The notes under the pieces: generated by a model
What the model was told of the DNA's origin: nothing
Seen by the model: the letters and a program-made list of their open reading frames with translations, nothing else
Database searches by the model: none
In this document: positions 50,873 through 59,404 of the stretch, one piece after another
Layout: the number at the start of each line of letters is the position of its first letter
How positions within the stretch are numbered: the stretch's first letter is position 1
Position numbers and translations under genes: made by a program
DNA from: an uncultured Clostridia bacterium
GTDB lineage: Bacteria; Bacillota; Clostridia; Christensenellales; Aristaeellaceae
NCBI GenBank assembly: GCA_937886445.1
Contig: CALGBY010000134.1
Coordinates: forward strand, 1-64,000
DNA: 64,000 bases
Direction: 5' to 3'

Positions 50873-53263
50873 ATGTTTACTTTGTATAAGGCTGTTCCTG
50901 TAGATGAGAAAACGCTTTCAATCCATTGGGACTATGATGGAAAATATACATTTTTCAGACTTCTGTGGACCGACCGTATCACATCACGCTCTGTATTCCG
51001 TGCTGTATGGGAAGGGGAGAACAAAGCGCTGGAATGGAAACGTACCACAAAAATCAAGCATTATTTCAAACTGCAGGCGGTAGATGAAGAGACAGATCAG
51101 GTGATCGCGGAATCTCCTGTTTTTTCATCCGATGTCCTGAAAGCGGAGGAACCGCAGCTTGAAAAGCTGGATCGCGGTCTGATTGTCGTAAAAATGCATA
51201 AAGGAGTGTATCTCGGCTGGCGTTTGCTGAAGGATGACGCGTCTGATACAGTATTTGAAGTATTCAAAAACGGAAGCTTTTTTGCTTTGGTGACAGACAG
51301 TACCAACTGTCAGGACCCGAATGGGACCGATAACGATATTTATACTGTTACGCCTGTGTGCGGTGATCAGCGCGGCAAAACAAGTGATCCCGTTTCATCC
51401 CGAAACACCGGAGAGGGGTACATTGATATTCCGCTGCATAAGCCCGCTGACGGCGTAACACCGAAAGGTGATCGATACAGCTACAGTGCCAACGATATGT
51501 CAGTTGCGGATGTAAACGGGGACGGTGAGCTGGAATACATACTGAAGTGGGATCCGTCCAATTCCAGAGATGTAAGTCAGAAGGGATATACCGGGCCGTG
51601 TCTGATTGATTGCTATACCCTTTCAGGGCGGCTGCTCTGGCGCCTGGATCTGGGTGTCAATATACGCAGCGGAGCGCATTATACTCAGTTTATGGTCTAC
51701 GATTTTGACGGGGACGGAAAGGCTGAAATGGCGCTGAAAACAGCGCCCGGAACCAGAATGACCGTTTACGCAGAGGACGGTTCCGTTCAAAGCGAACGTT
51801 ATATCACACTGCCGGAAAAGGATATCAAGGCAGGGATCACGAATCAGGATAACTATGTATGCAGTGCAGCGGATTACAGAGAACATATGGTGAATGTTTT
51901 CATGAACTGGCACAGCCATCCTGAGGTCGTGAAAAAGCGCTGGCCCGCTTCAGTTGAGGAATGCTTTGGTATGAAACGGAAGTATGTTTATCCGCTGCGC
52001 CGGAAAAACGCGGAAATACTGGTTGATTACTTTATTAATGAATATGCGCCCAAACGTTCTCCGAAGAATGATCTTAATACATTTGAAGGCTTTATCTATT
52101 CAGGGCCTGAATATCTCACCGTGTTCGCGGGAGACGGAATAGAATTGGAAACAGTGGATTTTCCGTTCCCGCGTGTAGATGACGGTCTTCTGTGGGGAGA
52201 TTACAGCTGGAACAGGATCGAACCGTGCAACCGCGTGGACCGGTTTCTTTCCGGCGTAGCCTATCTGAACGGAAAAACTCCCAGTCTGCTGGTGTGCCGC
52301 GGCTATTATACGAGGACCTGTATTGCGGCAATGGATTTCCGTGACGGACATTTTAAGACGCTGTGGACGATAGACAGCGGCTTTGTTCCCATGCGCAATC
52401 CTTTCGCCCCCACACCGACAGGTGCATTCGGGACAGATCCGGATTACGGATTCATTGCGGGGCAGGGGAATCATTCACTTTCCACGGGGGATGTGGACGG
52501 AGACGGCTGTGATGAAGTGATCTACGGTGCCTGTGTGATCGACCATGACGGATCAGTCCTTTACAGCGGCGCTGGCTTCCTGAAGGACGGAAGATATCTC
52601 AACTGGGGACACGGTGACGCCATGCAGATGGCCGTGATCGATCCGGACCGGCCGGGGCAGCAGATCATGCATGTATTTGAGGATGGTTCCAACGCTCCTT
52701 ACGGCGAAGCATTGGTAGACGCGGAAACCGGAGAGGTGATTTACGGTGAAGCCAGCGATGAGGATCTCGGACGCTGCATGACAGGAAAGATCGATCCTGA
52801 CAAGCGCGGACTGCAGGTGTGGGTAAAGGAACTTCGTAATTGTGACGGTACCCGGAACTCATTACCGGTTCCGGGTACCAACGCGGCCATCCGCTGGTCA
52901 AAGGACCGTACAACACAGGTGACGGATGGCGTGGATTATGTACATGAAAAACATACGGGAATCATCAATGATCCTATCCATGGTATTGTGCTCAAGCCGC
53001 AGGGGACGCTGACAAACAACGGGACCAAGGGAAATCCGTGTCTCATTGCCGATGTTTTCGGAGACTGGCGTGAAGAATTGATACTGCGTCTTGAAGACAG
53101 CAGTGCGATACGCATCTATACAAACACCGATGTGGCAAACCTGAAAATGACAACGATGCTTCATGATGTACAGTACCGCTGCGGTGTCGCGTGGCAGAAC
53201 AATTGTTATAATCAGCCTGTCTTTCCGTCCTTCTACTATGGAAACGACATGGATGAACTGTAA
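50873..53263 (+). CDS. PL11 rhamnogalacturonan lyase
   Basis: A 796-residue family 11 lyase that cleaves the Rha-alpha-1,4-GalA bond of RG-I by beta-elimination. The beta-propeller shows repeated calcium-type motifs DVNGDGELE, DFDGDGKAE and DVDGDGCDE, plus GKWDPSNS-like LKWDPSNSRD and ending GVAWQNNCYNQP. No signal peptide is present from ATG 50873 (GGAGG 5 bases upstream), so it resembles the intracellular exo-type YesX rather than secreted YesW. An in-frame open stretch back to 50735 crosses the promoter and is rejected. Confidence 0.93.
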   Translation: MFTLYKAVPVDEKTLSIHWDYDGKYTFFRLLWTDRITSRSVFRAVWEGENKALEWKRTTKIKHYFKLQAVDEETDQVIAESPVFSSDVLKAEEPQLEKLDRGLIVVKMHKGVYLGWRLLKDDASDTVFEVFKNGSFFALVTDSTNCQDPNGTDNDIYTVTPVCGDQRGKTSDPVSSRNTGEGYIDIPLHKPADGVTPKGDRYSYSANDMSVADVNGDGELEYILKWDPSNSRDVSQKGYTGPCLIDCYTLSGRLLWRLDLGVNIRSGAHYTQFMVYDFDGDGKAEMALKTAPGTRMTVYAEDGSVQSERYITLPEKDIKAGITNQDNYVCSAADYREHMVNVFMNWHSHPEVVKKRWPASVEECFGMKRKYVYPLRRKNAEILVDYFINEYAPKRSPKNDLNTFEGFIYSGPEYLTVFAGDGIELETVDFPFPRVDDGLLWGDYSWNRIEPCNRVDRFLSGVAYLNGKTPSLLVCRGYYTRTCIAAMDFRDGHFKTLWTIDSGFVPMRNPFAPTPTGAFGTDPDYGFIAGQGNHSLSTGDVDGDGCDEVIYGACVIDHDGSVLYSGAGFLKDGRYLNWGHGDAMQMAVIDPDRPGQQIMHVFEDGSNAPYGEALVDAETGEVIYGEASDEDLGRCMTGKIDPDKRGLQVWVKELRNCDGTRNSLPVPGTNAAIRWSKDRTTQVTDGVDYVHEKHTGIINDPIHGIVLKPQGTLTNNGTKGNPCLIADVFGDWREELILRLEDSSAIRIYTNTDVANLKMTTMLHDVQYRCGVAWQNNCYNQPVFPSFYYGNDMDEL

Positions 53264-53315
53264 ACCGCTGAAGAACTGATCCGTTTGGCATACTTACCTG
53301 CGGTGCCTTTTAAAG

Positions 53316-53361
53316 AGCTGCTTTCTGCAAATATCCCATTTATTGCAGAAAGCAGCTTTTT
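53316..53361. terminator. bidirectional terminator between PL11 and CE12 genes
   Basis: A 15-bp perfect stem AGCTGCTTTCTGCAA/TTGCAGAAAGCAGCT with a 12-base loop and T-runs or A-runs on both sides. It serves convergent transcripts. Confidence 0.85.
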
Positions 53362-53426
53362 CAATTTGCCCGCAGATGTGGCTGCTTATGGATTTGTTGC
53401 TTTAACAAGCCAGGTCGCTGATCATA

Positions 53427-54086
53427 TCACAGAAAGAAACCTTCACAGCAATCCATTTTTCGCAGACAATCCGCCACAAGCTTTGCCATGACAGCGGCAC
53501 CGATGGCGTTAAAATGAGTCTGGTCATTATGACCGTCAGGGAAATTGGGATGACGGCCCTTCTCAAGAACAACAAATAACTTTTCCGTAAGCTCAGGACC
53601 GAGACGCAGAAAGAGCTCGCGGCTCATCTGCTTCAGATCACAGAGGGGGATACCGTTTTCTGATGCGAGCTTGCGGATCGCCGCGGGATACTCTCCGTGC
53701 GTGTAGAGCAGATCCCCGTCTCCCAAAAAATATCTGCGGCATACAGGAGTCACGAGAACGGGCTGCGCGCCCTTTGCGAGCGCGGCATCACAGATAAATT
53801 TCAGATTTTCGGGGAAGGTGGAATCAGGGTCCGTATGACGGGCCTCGTCCACCTTTTCATCGTTGTGGCCAAACTGAATCAAAAGCAGATCCCCCTGAGT
53901 CATGGCTTTCTCGACCGGCTCGAAAAGCTTTTGGTCCAGAAAGCTTTTGCTGCTTCTTCCGCTCAGCGCGTGGTTTGATACAGTGATCCCCTCGCGCACA
54001 TATTCCTGTATTGCCCATCCCCAGCCACGGAAAGGGGGCTTGTTATTATCTACGGTAGAATCTCCGATAATATAGATAGTCGCCAT
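53427..54086 (-). CDS. CE12 rhamnogalacturonan acetylesterase-like
   Basis: A 219-residue SGNH hydrolase of the CE12 type. Block I GDSTVDNN with the nucleophile Ser near residue 10, SGRSSKSF, block III IQFGHND, block V DQTHFN with catalytic Asp-His. It removes acetyl groups from galacturonate in RG-I. No signal peptide, so it acts on imported oligomers. ATG 54086 follows GGAG by 8 bases; the PL22 stop is two bases upstream. Last gene of its operon. Confidence 0.9.
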   Translation of the reverse strand: MATIYIIGDSTVDNNKPPFRGWGWAIQEYVREGITVSNHALSGRSSKSFLDQKLFEPVEKAMTQGDLLLIQFGHNDEKVDEARHTDPDSTFPENLKFICDAALAKGAQPVLVTPVCRRYFLGDGDLLYTHGEYPAAIRKLASENGIPLCDLKQMSRELFLRLGPELTEKLFVVLEKGRHPNFPDGHNDQTHFNAIGAAVMAKLVADCLRKMDCCEGFFL

Positions 54087-54088
54087 AG

Positions 54089-55108
54089 TTACCACTCCTT
54101 CACGATTTGTTCAAGATCGATCGTGCACACCTGCGCGATGCCGTTTTCATCGGGATTGTTGAAAAGGATCATTTTTCCGTTTCTGCTGAAGGAAGGATGC
54201 TGATGATCCGCGCCCGTTTTGCAGGAACCGGTTGTGGCGATCAGCTTTGTCTTTCCTGTTTCCCGTTCTGTGAGTACGATCCCTTCCTGTACTTTGGTTC
54301 CAAGATAACTGATACGGTCCGCACAGAGCCATTTTCTGTCACGACTGAAGCACGGGTGCAGCAGCTGCTCGCTGCAGGCGGCCTCATCAAAATGGCGTCC
54401 GTCCTTATCGCCGATGATAATATGACCGGGAAGCTTCATGAATGCCATCTCGCTTCCGTCAGCGGCCCATACCTCATGCGTGATCCATTCGTTGGGATGC
54501 TCCACATAGTACGGACGCACATACCGTTCCTTTACATCAAACATCCATGTGCGTTGGAAGGCGTCACCTTCGGTTTCATGGATATAGAAGATCAGATTCT
54601 CATCTGTCGGGCAGATCTGTGCGTGTCCGAGTCTGAAATCCGTCTGATAGACGATTTCCGCTTCTTTTCCCGGATCCATGATCACAAGAGCATAGATCTT
54701 ATTGGCAAGGTGATAGCTGCAGGCGATCCTTCCGGTATTTGCAGCGGTAAGGTGACCAGTGATCTGTCCGCCGGCGGGAAGCTCTCCGATCTTTTTCTGC
54801 TCCAGCGTTTCAAGATCAACGCTCCACACTTCATTTCCGTTTTTACAGGTATAGCCGATGTTACGGAAACGGTCTGTTGCAAACCCGAAGGTTTTGTCGG
54901 TTACCTTGGTGCAGCTTCCGTCCCGCACATCCGCGCGCCAGCAACATCCGCTGCCGTCACGTCCTGAAGGATCAGACTGCATAAAGAAGAAATAGCGGTC
55001 GTCAGCAGAAAAATTTTCACAGGTGAAGTAAAGCTTCGCGTGACGGTCAGGTCCTTCGGCATACTTTCTGCAAAGATAGCCTGTAACCGGGTCTCGATAC
55101 TCGAACAT
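54089..55108 (-). CDS. PL22 oligogalacturonate lyase-like
   Basis: A 339-residue seven-bladed propeller protein of the PL22 type, slightly shorter than Erwinia/Yersinia Ogl (about 388). Motifs: GHAQICPTDENLIFYIHE, EWITHEVWAADG and GADHQHPSFSRNGKMI, holding the His and Gln that bind Mn2+. It would split short unsaturated galacturonides into keto-uronates. Cytoplasmic. It sits between the large GH2 and CE12. Confidence 0.85.
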   Translation of the reverse strand: MFEYRDPVTGYLCRKYAEGPDRHAKLYFTCENFSADDRYFFFMQSDPSGRDGSGCCWRADVRDGSCTKVTDKTFGFATDRFRNIGYTCKNGNEVWSVDLETLEQKKIGELPAGGQITGHLTAANTGRIACSYHLANKIYALVIMDPGKEAEIVYQTDFRLGHAQICPTDENLIFYIHETEGDAFQRTWMFDVKERYVRPYYVEHPNEWITHEVWAADGSEMAFMKLPGHIIIGDKDGRHFDEAACSEQLLHPCFSRDRKWLCADRISYLGTKVQEGIVLTERETGKTKLIATTGSCKTGADHQHPSFSRNGKMILFNNPDENGIAQVCTIDLEQIVKEW

Positions 55109-55178
55109 ATTGTTTTCATCTTCCTTTCATTTTTATAAAATGAATAATCACATTGAAAGCTCATTAACAGAATACTAA

Positions 55179-58100
55179 TCACTTATTTATATCGATCCTT
55201 AACGCACGGATGCGTTCATCATACCGTACAGAAGCACCCTTTATCCATATGGCTAACGCGTTTACCTCCATCACCAGGATCCCTTCGTCTGTAAGATACG
55301 GCGCGCCATCCATTAATTCTTCATTTCCGTCGATCCTCAGGTGGGTTTCCCCGCATTCGGCAATGACCGTGCGGCCACCTGATTTGAGCGTAAGTGTACG
55401 GTTTATCTTGTCCCAATCATAATCAAGCGTTCCGGGAAGAGTCGTGCGTATTCTTTCAAGAATACAGATAACATTTCCCCAGATGCTGCCGTTCTTATTT
55501 ACTGCCCTTACGCCACGGAAATCAGGTTCCTGCCCGTTGAACATTATTTTGCAGTATTCCTTGTCTTCAGGAGTATACTTCAACCGGTCAGATTCCGGGA
55601 TAGCGTAAAAATATTCCTGATCAACGGAGAAGCCCGCTTTGTCCGGTAAGAGGAAAGCCGGTCTATCCGAAGACAGGGGAGAATTATCAGCAGGAACGGT
55701 TGTCAATTCAACAGATGCCGCAGGAAGCCCGGAAGCAGAAGCAGTCAGCTTCACTGTTCCGGGTCTGAGTCCGGCGCGGATGAAAACACGGTTTGTGCCG
55801 CATTCAGCGAAAACAAATGGCTTATGGATCACATTGTCCATTCTGTTGTTTCCGTCAAAACGTCCACTGTTATATCCGCCAAGAAAAACCGCGTCACCGG
55901 TCAAGGTAAAATTGATCTTATGATCGGCGAGAGGAACGATATTTCCATGCATATCCGTTATCAATACATCTACCATTGCGATATCTGTTCCGTTTGCTGA
56001 AAACCCGCATGGCGAAGTTATGGGCATCAACTGAATCGAAACGGCTTCATCAACGGTTTCAAGCCTGTCACGGCATATCTCTATACCATCGAAATCATAT
56101 CCTACAGCCTCAGCATAGCCTTTCTCAAGCACATTGACTCCCGGAAAACTAAAGATGAAGCTGTGCTCCGGCTTGCTGCAGGTTCCGGCAAGCTGATGAT
56201 TGATAAACAGTTTCACACTCGCAACCGGATAGGAGGCAACACAATAAACTGTTTTATTTGTCGGATCACGTCGCAGAAGCCGCTCTGTTTCCTGCCAGTA
56301 TTTTCCGTTGAACTCTTTTTGCCTGTAGAAGTAATTACCGCCCTGAAGAGGTGGATAATTCCAGTGACCGAGTATTTTTACAGCCGGTTTCGTACTTTGC
56401 ATGACACGGAATACATCAAAGCTTTGCTTTTTGATCCTTACAGGATCAACTCTGCCGCTCATTCTTCCGTTTTCGGACCAGGATTGACGCCCGTGCTGCG
56501 CTGAATCCGTCCAGCAAAGAGCGGCACATCCGCTGTAAAGGTGCTGACCGGAGGCACCGCCGACTCTGTGATTGAAGAATTCACTGTAACCAGCCGCGTT
56601 GGCAAGCGCGAGCGTTTCCTCGGTATGGTCATGGAAATCCATCCCTTTTTGTTTACCGCCGCCTTTTCCAACCCATTTACAGGGATAATCAAAATCGGGA
56701 GGTGTAAAATCATCCGGGATCCTTCTGGGTGCTTCTTCACGCGAATACTCTGTTTCAATTACCGGCTGCATCTCCGCAAAAAAGCGGGAGGCATGGCGGT
56801 TGAGCATAGTACCCGTATACTCGGCCTGGCTGACAGCTTCTTCTGTATTCAGCGAACGGCATCCCATAAAGCGACCGCCATCAGGATCCAGAGCCAGCTT
56901 CAGCAAGCGCATTTCCTGCATATGCTGAGGGGAGATTGAATTATTTCCCGCTTCCCAGAAAACGATCGATGGATGATTCCGGAATGCGATAATGATATTT
57001 CGCATCAGTTCAACACGCTGATCCCATTGCCGGCCAAAATTTTCCCGTTCCTTGTCGCCTGCCGGCTGCGTGACAACGATGCCGAACCTGTCGCAGGAAC
57101 GAATGTCGGTCAGGCTCGCGGCGACATGCATGAAACGAATATGATTTGCGTTGCTTTCACGGATGAGAGACGCGTCGTAATCATGCATCCATTGCGGAAC
57201 GATCCCGGCTGCTGCCCATTCATTTGTTGAACGCTGCGCATATCCGCGAAGCCATACCGGACGATCATTTATCAGAATGCCGCGATCCTTGTCATAAGCT
57301 GTTTTTCTGAAACCTGTTTCGATCACCTCTTCGTCCAGAAGACGGCCGTCTTCAAACAGGCGAATTCTTACTTTATACAGATTCGGTTTCGAAACAGACC
57401 AGAATCCGGTATTATTTAATATTCCTTCCAAGTGGAATGTGCTTGTACCGATAGAACTGAGCTTTGTCGGTTCTACATGATCCTCATCCGCAGGGATCCA
57501 TTTTCCGCTTTGCGGGTCATGAGAGTACGCGTCTTCAGGCACAATAGTTAAGCGTTCACATAACCTTTGTGATTCCGGATGCGAAGCAGGAATGCTGAAA
57601 CAGGAGGAGCACAGAATCTGTTCTTCATTGCCTGTTTTTGTATCTGAAATACTCAGTTCCAATCGAATATCCGCAGCCTTTGAGCGGAGATTCTTTACTT
57701 CCACTTCTGCGTTTACGCGAACACGATTGTTTGAAAAATCAAAATCAGTTCCGTAAATATAGGTTCCGTGAGTCTGAAGATTTGAATAAAGCGGAAGCGT
57801 CAGATATATGTCTTTTTTGAAGTGTATCCTGACAGGTTGGGTGATCCCGCCGAGTGTGGGATTAAAATCGTTGCAGTTCCAGAAATAGCCCACGCCTTCT
57901 CGATCAACAGGCACCTTTGCATCCTGCGACTGAAGATAATGCCCCGGAATGGCTTCAGGATGATTGGGCGTTTCAGCGATGCAAAAGGGAATGTTGCGGG
58001 TGGATGTATTATCTGTGGCGATCGCAATCACATTTCTGCCGGATGGATCAAGAAAGCGGGTAAGCTCAAAGCCGAAGGGGCCGACGCCCGCTTCATAGTA

Positions 58101-58442
58101 TCCGGCTAAATGTCCATTCACATACAGATAACAGGTTTGACGGATTCCCTCAAACGCGATCAACACCCGGTCATTTCTGTTTTTGTCAGGAATAATGAGG
58201 GTATTTCTGTAAAAAGCAACGCATCGTGTTTGATGACTTCCGGCATCCTCGATCGGCTTGCTGAACAGATCGGCATCATTGAATGTATGCGGAAGAGATA
58301 CATTCTCCCATGATGAATCATCATATTCAGGATGGTAAAACGGCAGATCACGTGTGTCAAGTGATGCCACGACAGCCTGATCCAGCGGGAACATATCTGT
58401 TTTCAAAAATTTCCAACCATGATGAAAGTAAAATACGCTCAT
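55179..58442 (-). CDS. large GH2 glycosidase with altered acid/base position
   Basis: A 1087-residue GH2-like protein. It has a sugar-binding N-terminal domain, Ig-like domain and TIM barrel (about 390-720), then Ig-like and a C-terminal domain resembling copper-amine-oxidase N-terminal repeats (about 985-1087). Nucleophile candidate E565 in VIETEYS. At the acid/base position the usual Asn-Glu reads N500-N501 (WEAGNNS), with E497 nearby. It belongs to a GH2 branch seen in RG-I loci; a beta-galactosidase role is only a guess. No signal peptide despite a domain common on secreted proteins. It starts 6 bases after the deacetylase stop. Confidence 0.8.
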   Translation of the reverse strand: MSVFYFHHGWKFLKTDMFPLDQAVVASLDTRDLPFYHPEYDDSSWENVSLPHTFNDADLFSKPIEDAGSHQTRCVAFYRNTLIIPDKNRNDRVLIAFEGIRQTCYLYVNGHLAGYYEAGVGPFGFELTRFLDPSGRNVIAIATDNTSTRNIPFCIAETPNHPEAIPGHYLQSQDAKVPVDREGVGYFWNCNDFNPTLGGITQPVRIHFKKDIYLTLPLYSNLQTHGTYIYGTDFDFSNNRVRVNAEVEVKNLRSKAADIRLELSISDTKTGNEEQILCSSCFSIPASHPESQRLCERLTIVPEDAYSHDPQSGKWIPADEDHVEPTKLSSIGTSTFHLEGILNNTGFWSVSKPNLYKVRIRLFEDGRLLDEEVIETGFRKTAYDKDRGILINDRPVWLRGYAQRSTNEWAAAGIVPQWMHDYDASLIRESNANHIRFMHVAASLTDIRSCDRFGIVVTQPAGDKERENFGRQWDQRVELMRNIIIAFRNHPSIVFWEAGNNSISPQHMQEMRLLKLALDPDGGRFMGCRSLNTEEAVSQAEYTGTMLNRHASRFFAEMQPVIETEYSREEAPRRIPDDFTPPDFDYPCKWVGKGGGKQKGMDFHDHTEETLALANAAGYSEFFNHRVGGASGQHLYSGCAALCWTDSAQHGRQSWSENGRMSGRVDPVRIKKQSFDVFRVMQSTKPAVKILGHWNYPPLQGGNYFYRQKEFNGKYWQETERLLRRDPTNKTVYCVASYPVASVKLFINHQLAGTCSKPEHSFIFSFPGVNVLEKGYAEAVGYDFDGIEICRDRLETVDEAVSIQLMPITSPCGFSANGTDIAMVDVLITDMHGNIVPLADHKINFTLTGDAVFLGGYNSGRFDGNNRMDNVIHKPFVFAECGTNRVFIRAGLRPGTVKLTASASGLPAASVELTTVPADNSPLSSDRPAFLLPDKAGFSVDQEYFYAIPESDRLKYTPEDKEYCKIMFNGQEPDFRGVRAVNKNGSIWGNVICILERIRTTLPGTLDYDWDKINRTLTLKSGGRTVIAECGETHLRIDGNEELMDGAPYLTDEGILVMEVNALAIWIKGASVRYDERIRALRIDINK

Positions 58443-58448
58443 TTCTTC

Positions 58449-59261
58449 TCACTTCCGTACTGATAATGAGGTAAGCTTGCCTGCGCGTACGCACTGAATC
58501 TCACCGCTGACCTCTATCCAGCAATCGTTCGAATTTGGATTATATACAAGACTGTTGTCCGTGCTGAAGCGAAGACGGGCAAAATCATCCAGACAGTCCA
58601 TCAATTCGATATTTGTACAGTACCATATATCATCCTTACCGCCCATAAGCCGGCAGAAATCTTCTATACGGTCCCAGTTGTTTCGATCATTGAATTCATA
58701 GCTGTGTCCCCATACATACATGAGATAAAGATACTGCTTTTTGAACAGCCCGAGAAACTGTTCACCAAGTTCCATCAGGCGCGGATTGTTGTGATGACAG
58801 GTGGCCTGCCAGCGATAGGGATTTTCGGGAATAGAGAAGCTTTCCGAGGAGCCTACAACACGCGAATAACGTATTCCGCACATCGGGAGCAGCTCTTCAA
58901 TATCTTTCGTTACAGAGCCGTTCGGGTAGGCAAGACCGCGAACGGGATAACCGCATATAGTTTCAAGATTCTGACGGTCATCCAGCACTTCCCGGGCAAC
59001 CTCGGGAAGCGGGCAGCGTGCGATGGTAGGATGCGTCACTGTATGACAGGCGATCTCATGCCCGGAATAAAGCTGCGGAATCTCTTCAGGCTGAACCCGG
59101 TCAGGATCGTTGAAGATACCGCTGTTGAGATTGAACGTTCCCCGGATACCGTAGCGATTGAATATCTCAACCAGTTTTCTGTCCGCCAGCCTGCCGTCAT
59201 CGTAGCTCATGGTCAATGCTTTATGTTTTCCACCAGGGAAGCAGCAATAAACTTTGTTCAT
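58449..59261 (-). CDS. polysaccharide deacetylase-like (CE4/NodB) protein
   Basis: A 270-residue NodB-fold protein. Motif 1 TMSYDDG (D21, D22), zinc His pair H73-x3-H77 in ACHTVTHP, YPNGSVTKD, and a late WGHSYEF. A C-terminal strand-rich tail of about 60 residues follows. No signal peptide, unlike cell-wall deacetylases. In the RG-I operon it probably deacetylates an imported pectic oligomer, complementing the CE12 enzyme. AAGGAAGG precedes the ATG. Confidence 0.82.
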   Translation of the reverse strand: MNKVYCCFPGGKHKALTMSYDDGRLADRKLVEIFNRYGIRGTFNLNSGIFNDPDRVQPEEIPQLYSGHEIACHTVTHPTIARCPLPEVAREVLDDRQNLETICGYPVRGLAYPNGSVTKDIEELLPMCGIRYSRVVGSSESFSIPENPYRWQATCHHNNPRLMELGEQFLGLFKKQYLYLMYVWGHSYEFNDRNNWDRIEDFCRLMGGKDDIWYCTNIELMDCLDDFARLRFSTDNSLVYNPNSNDCWIEVSGEIQCVRAGKLTSLSVRK

Positions 59262-59317
59262 GATTTCACCTTCCTTTCATGATAAACAGATGAAAATTTT
59301 GGTCTGATTACATAAAT

Positions 59318-59348
59318 GCGTGCCGCTTTTTTTGAAAAAGCGACACGC
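59318..59348. repeat. stem-loop 2 downstream of the solute-binding protein gene
   Basis: A 14-bp stem GCGTGCCGCTTTTT/AAAAAGCGACACGC with one wobble and a 3-base loop. It is the second of two strong hairpins between the binding-protein and deacetylase genes. It may act as a partial terminator or block 3' decay. Confidence 0.65.
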
Positions 59349-59362
59349 GATGTGAGATTTCG

Positions 59363-59395
59363 GGGAGCCGTCAGATTCCGGATCTGACGGCTCCC
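59363..59395. repeat. stem-loop 1 downstream of the solute-binding protein gene
   Basis: A perfect 14-bp stem GGGAGCCGTCAGAT/ATCTGACGGCTCCC with a 5-base loop, 9 bases past the binding-protein stop and without a T-run on the minus strand. It is typical of an mRNA-stabilising element that raises binding-protein levels over the downstream genes. Confidence 0.7.
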
Positions 59396-59404
59396 ACAGG
59401 AAGA

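Noticed and set aside
53264..53426. small plus-strand frame across the PL11/CE12 gap
   Set aside because: It spans the strong bidirectional terminator and has no start signal.
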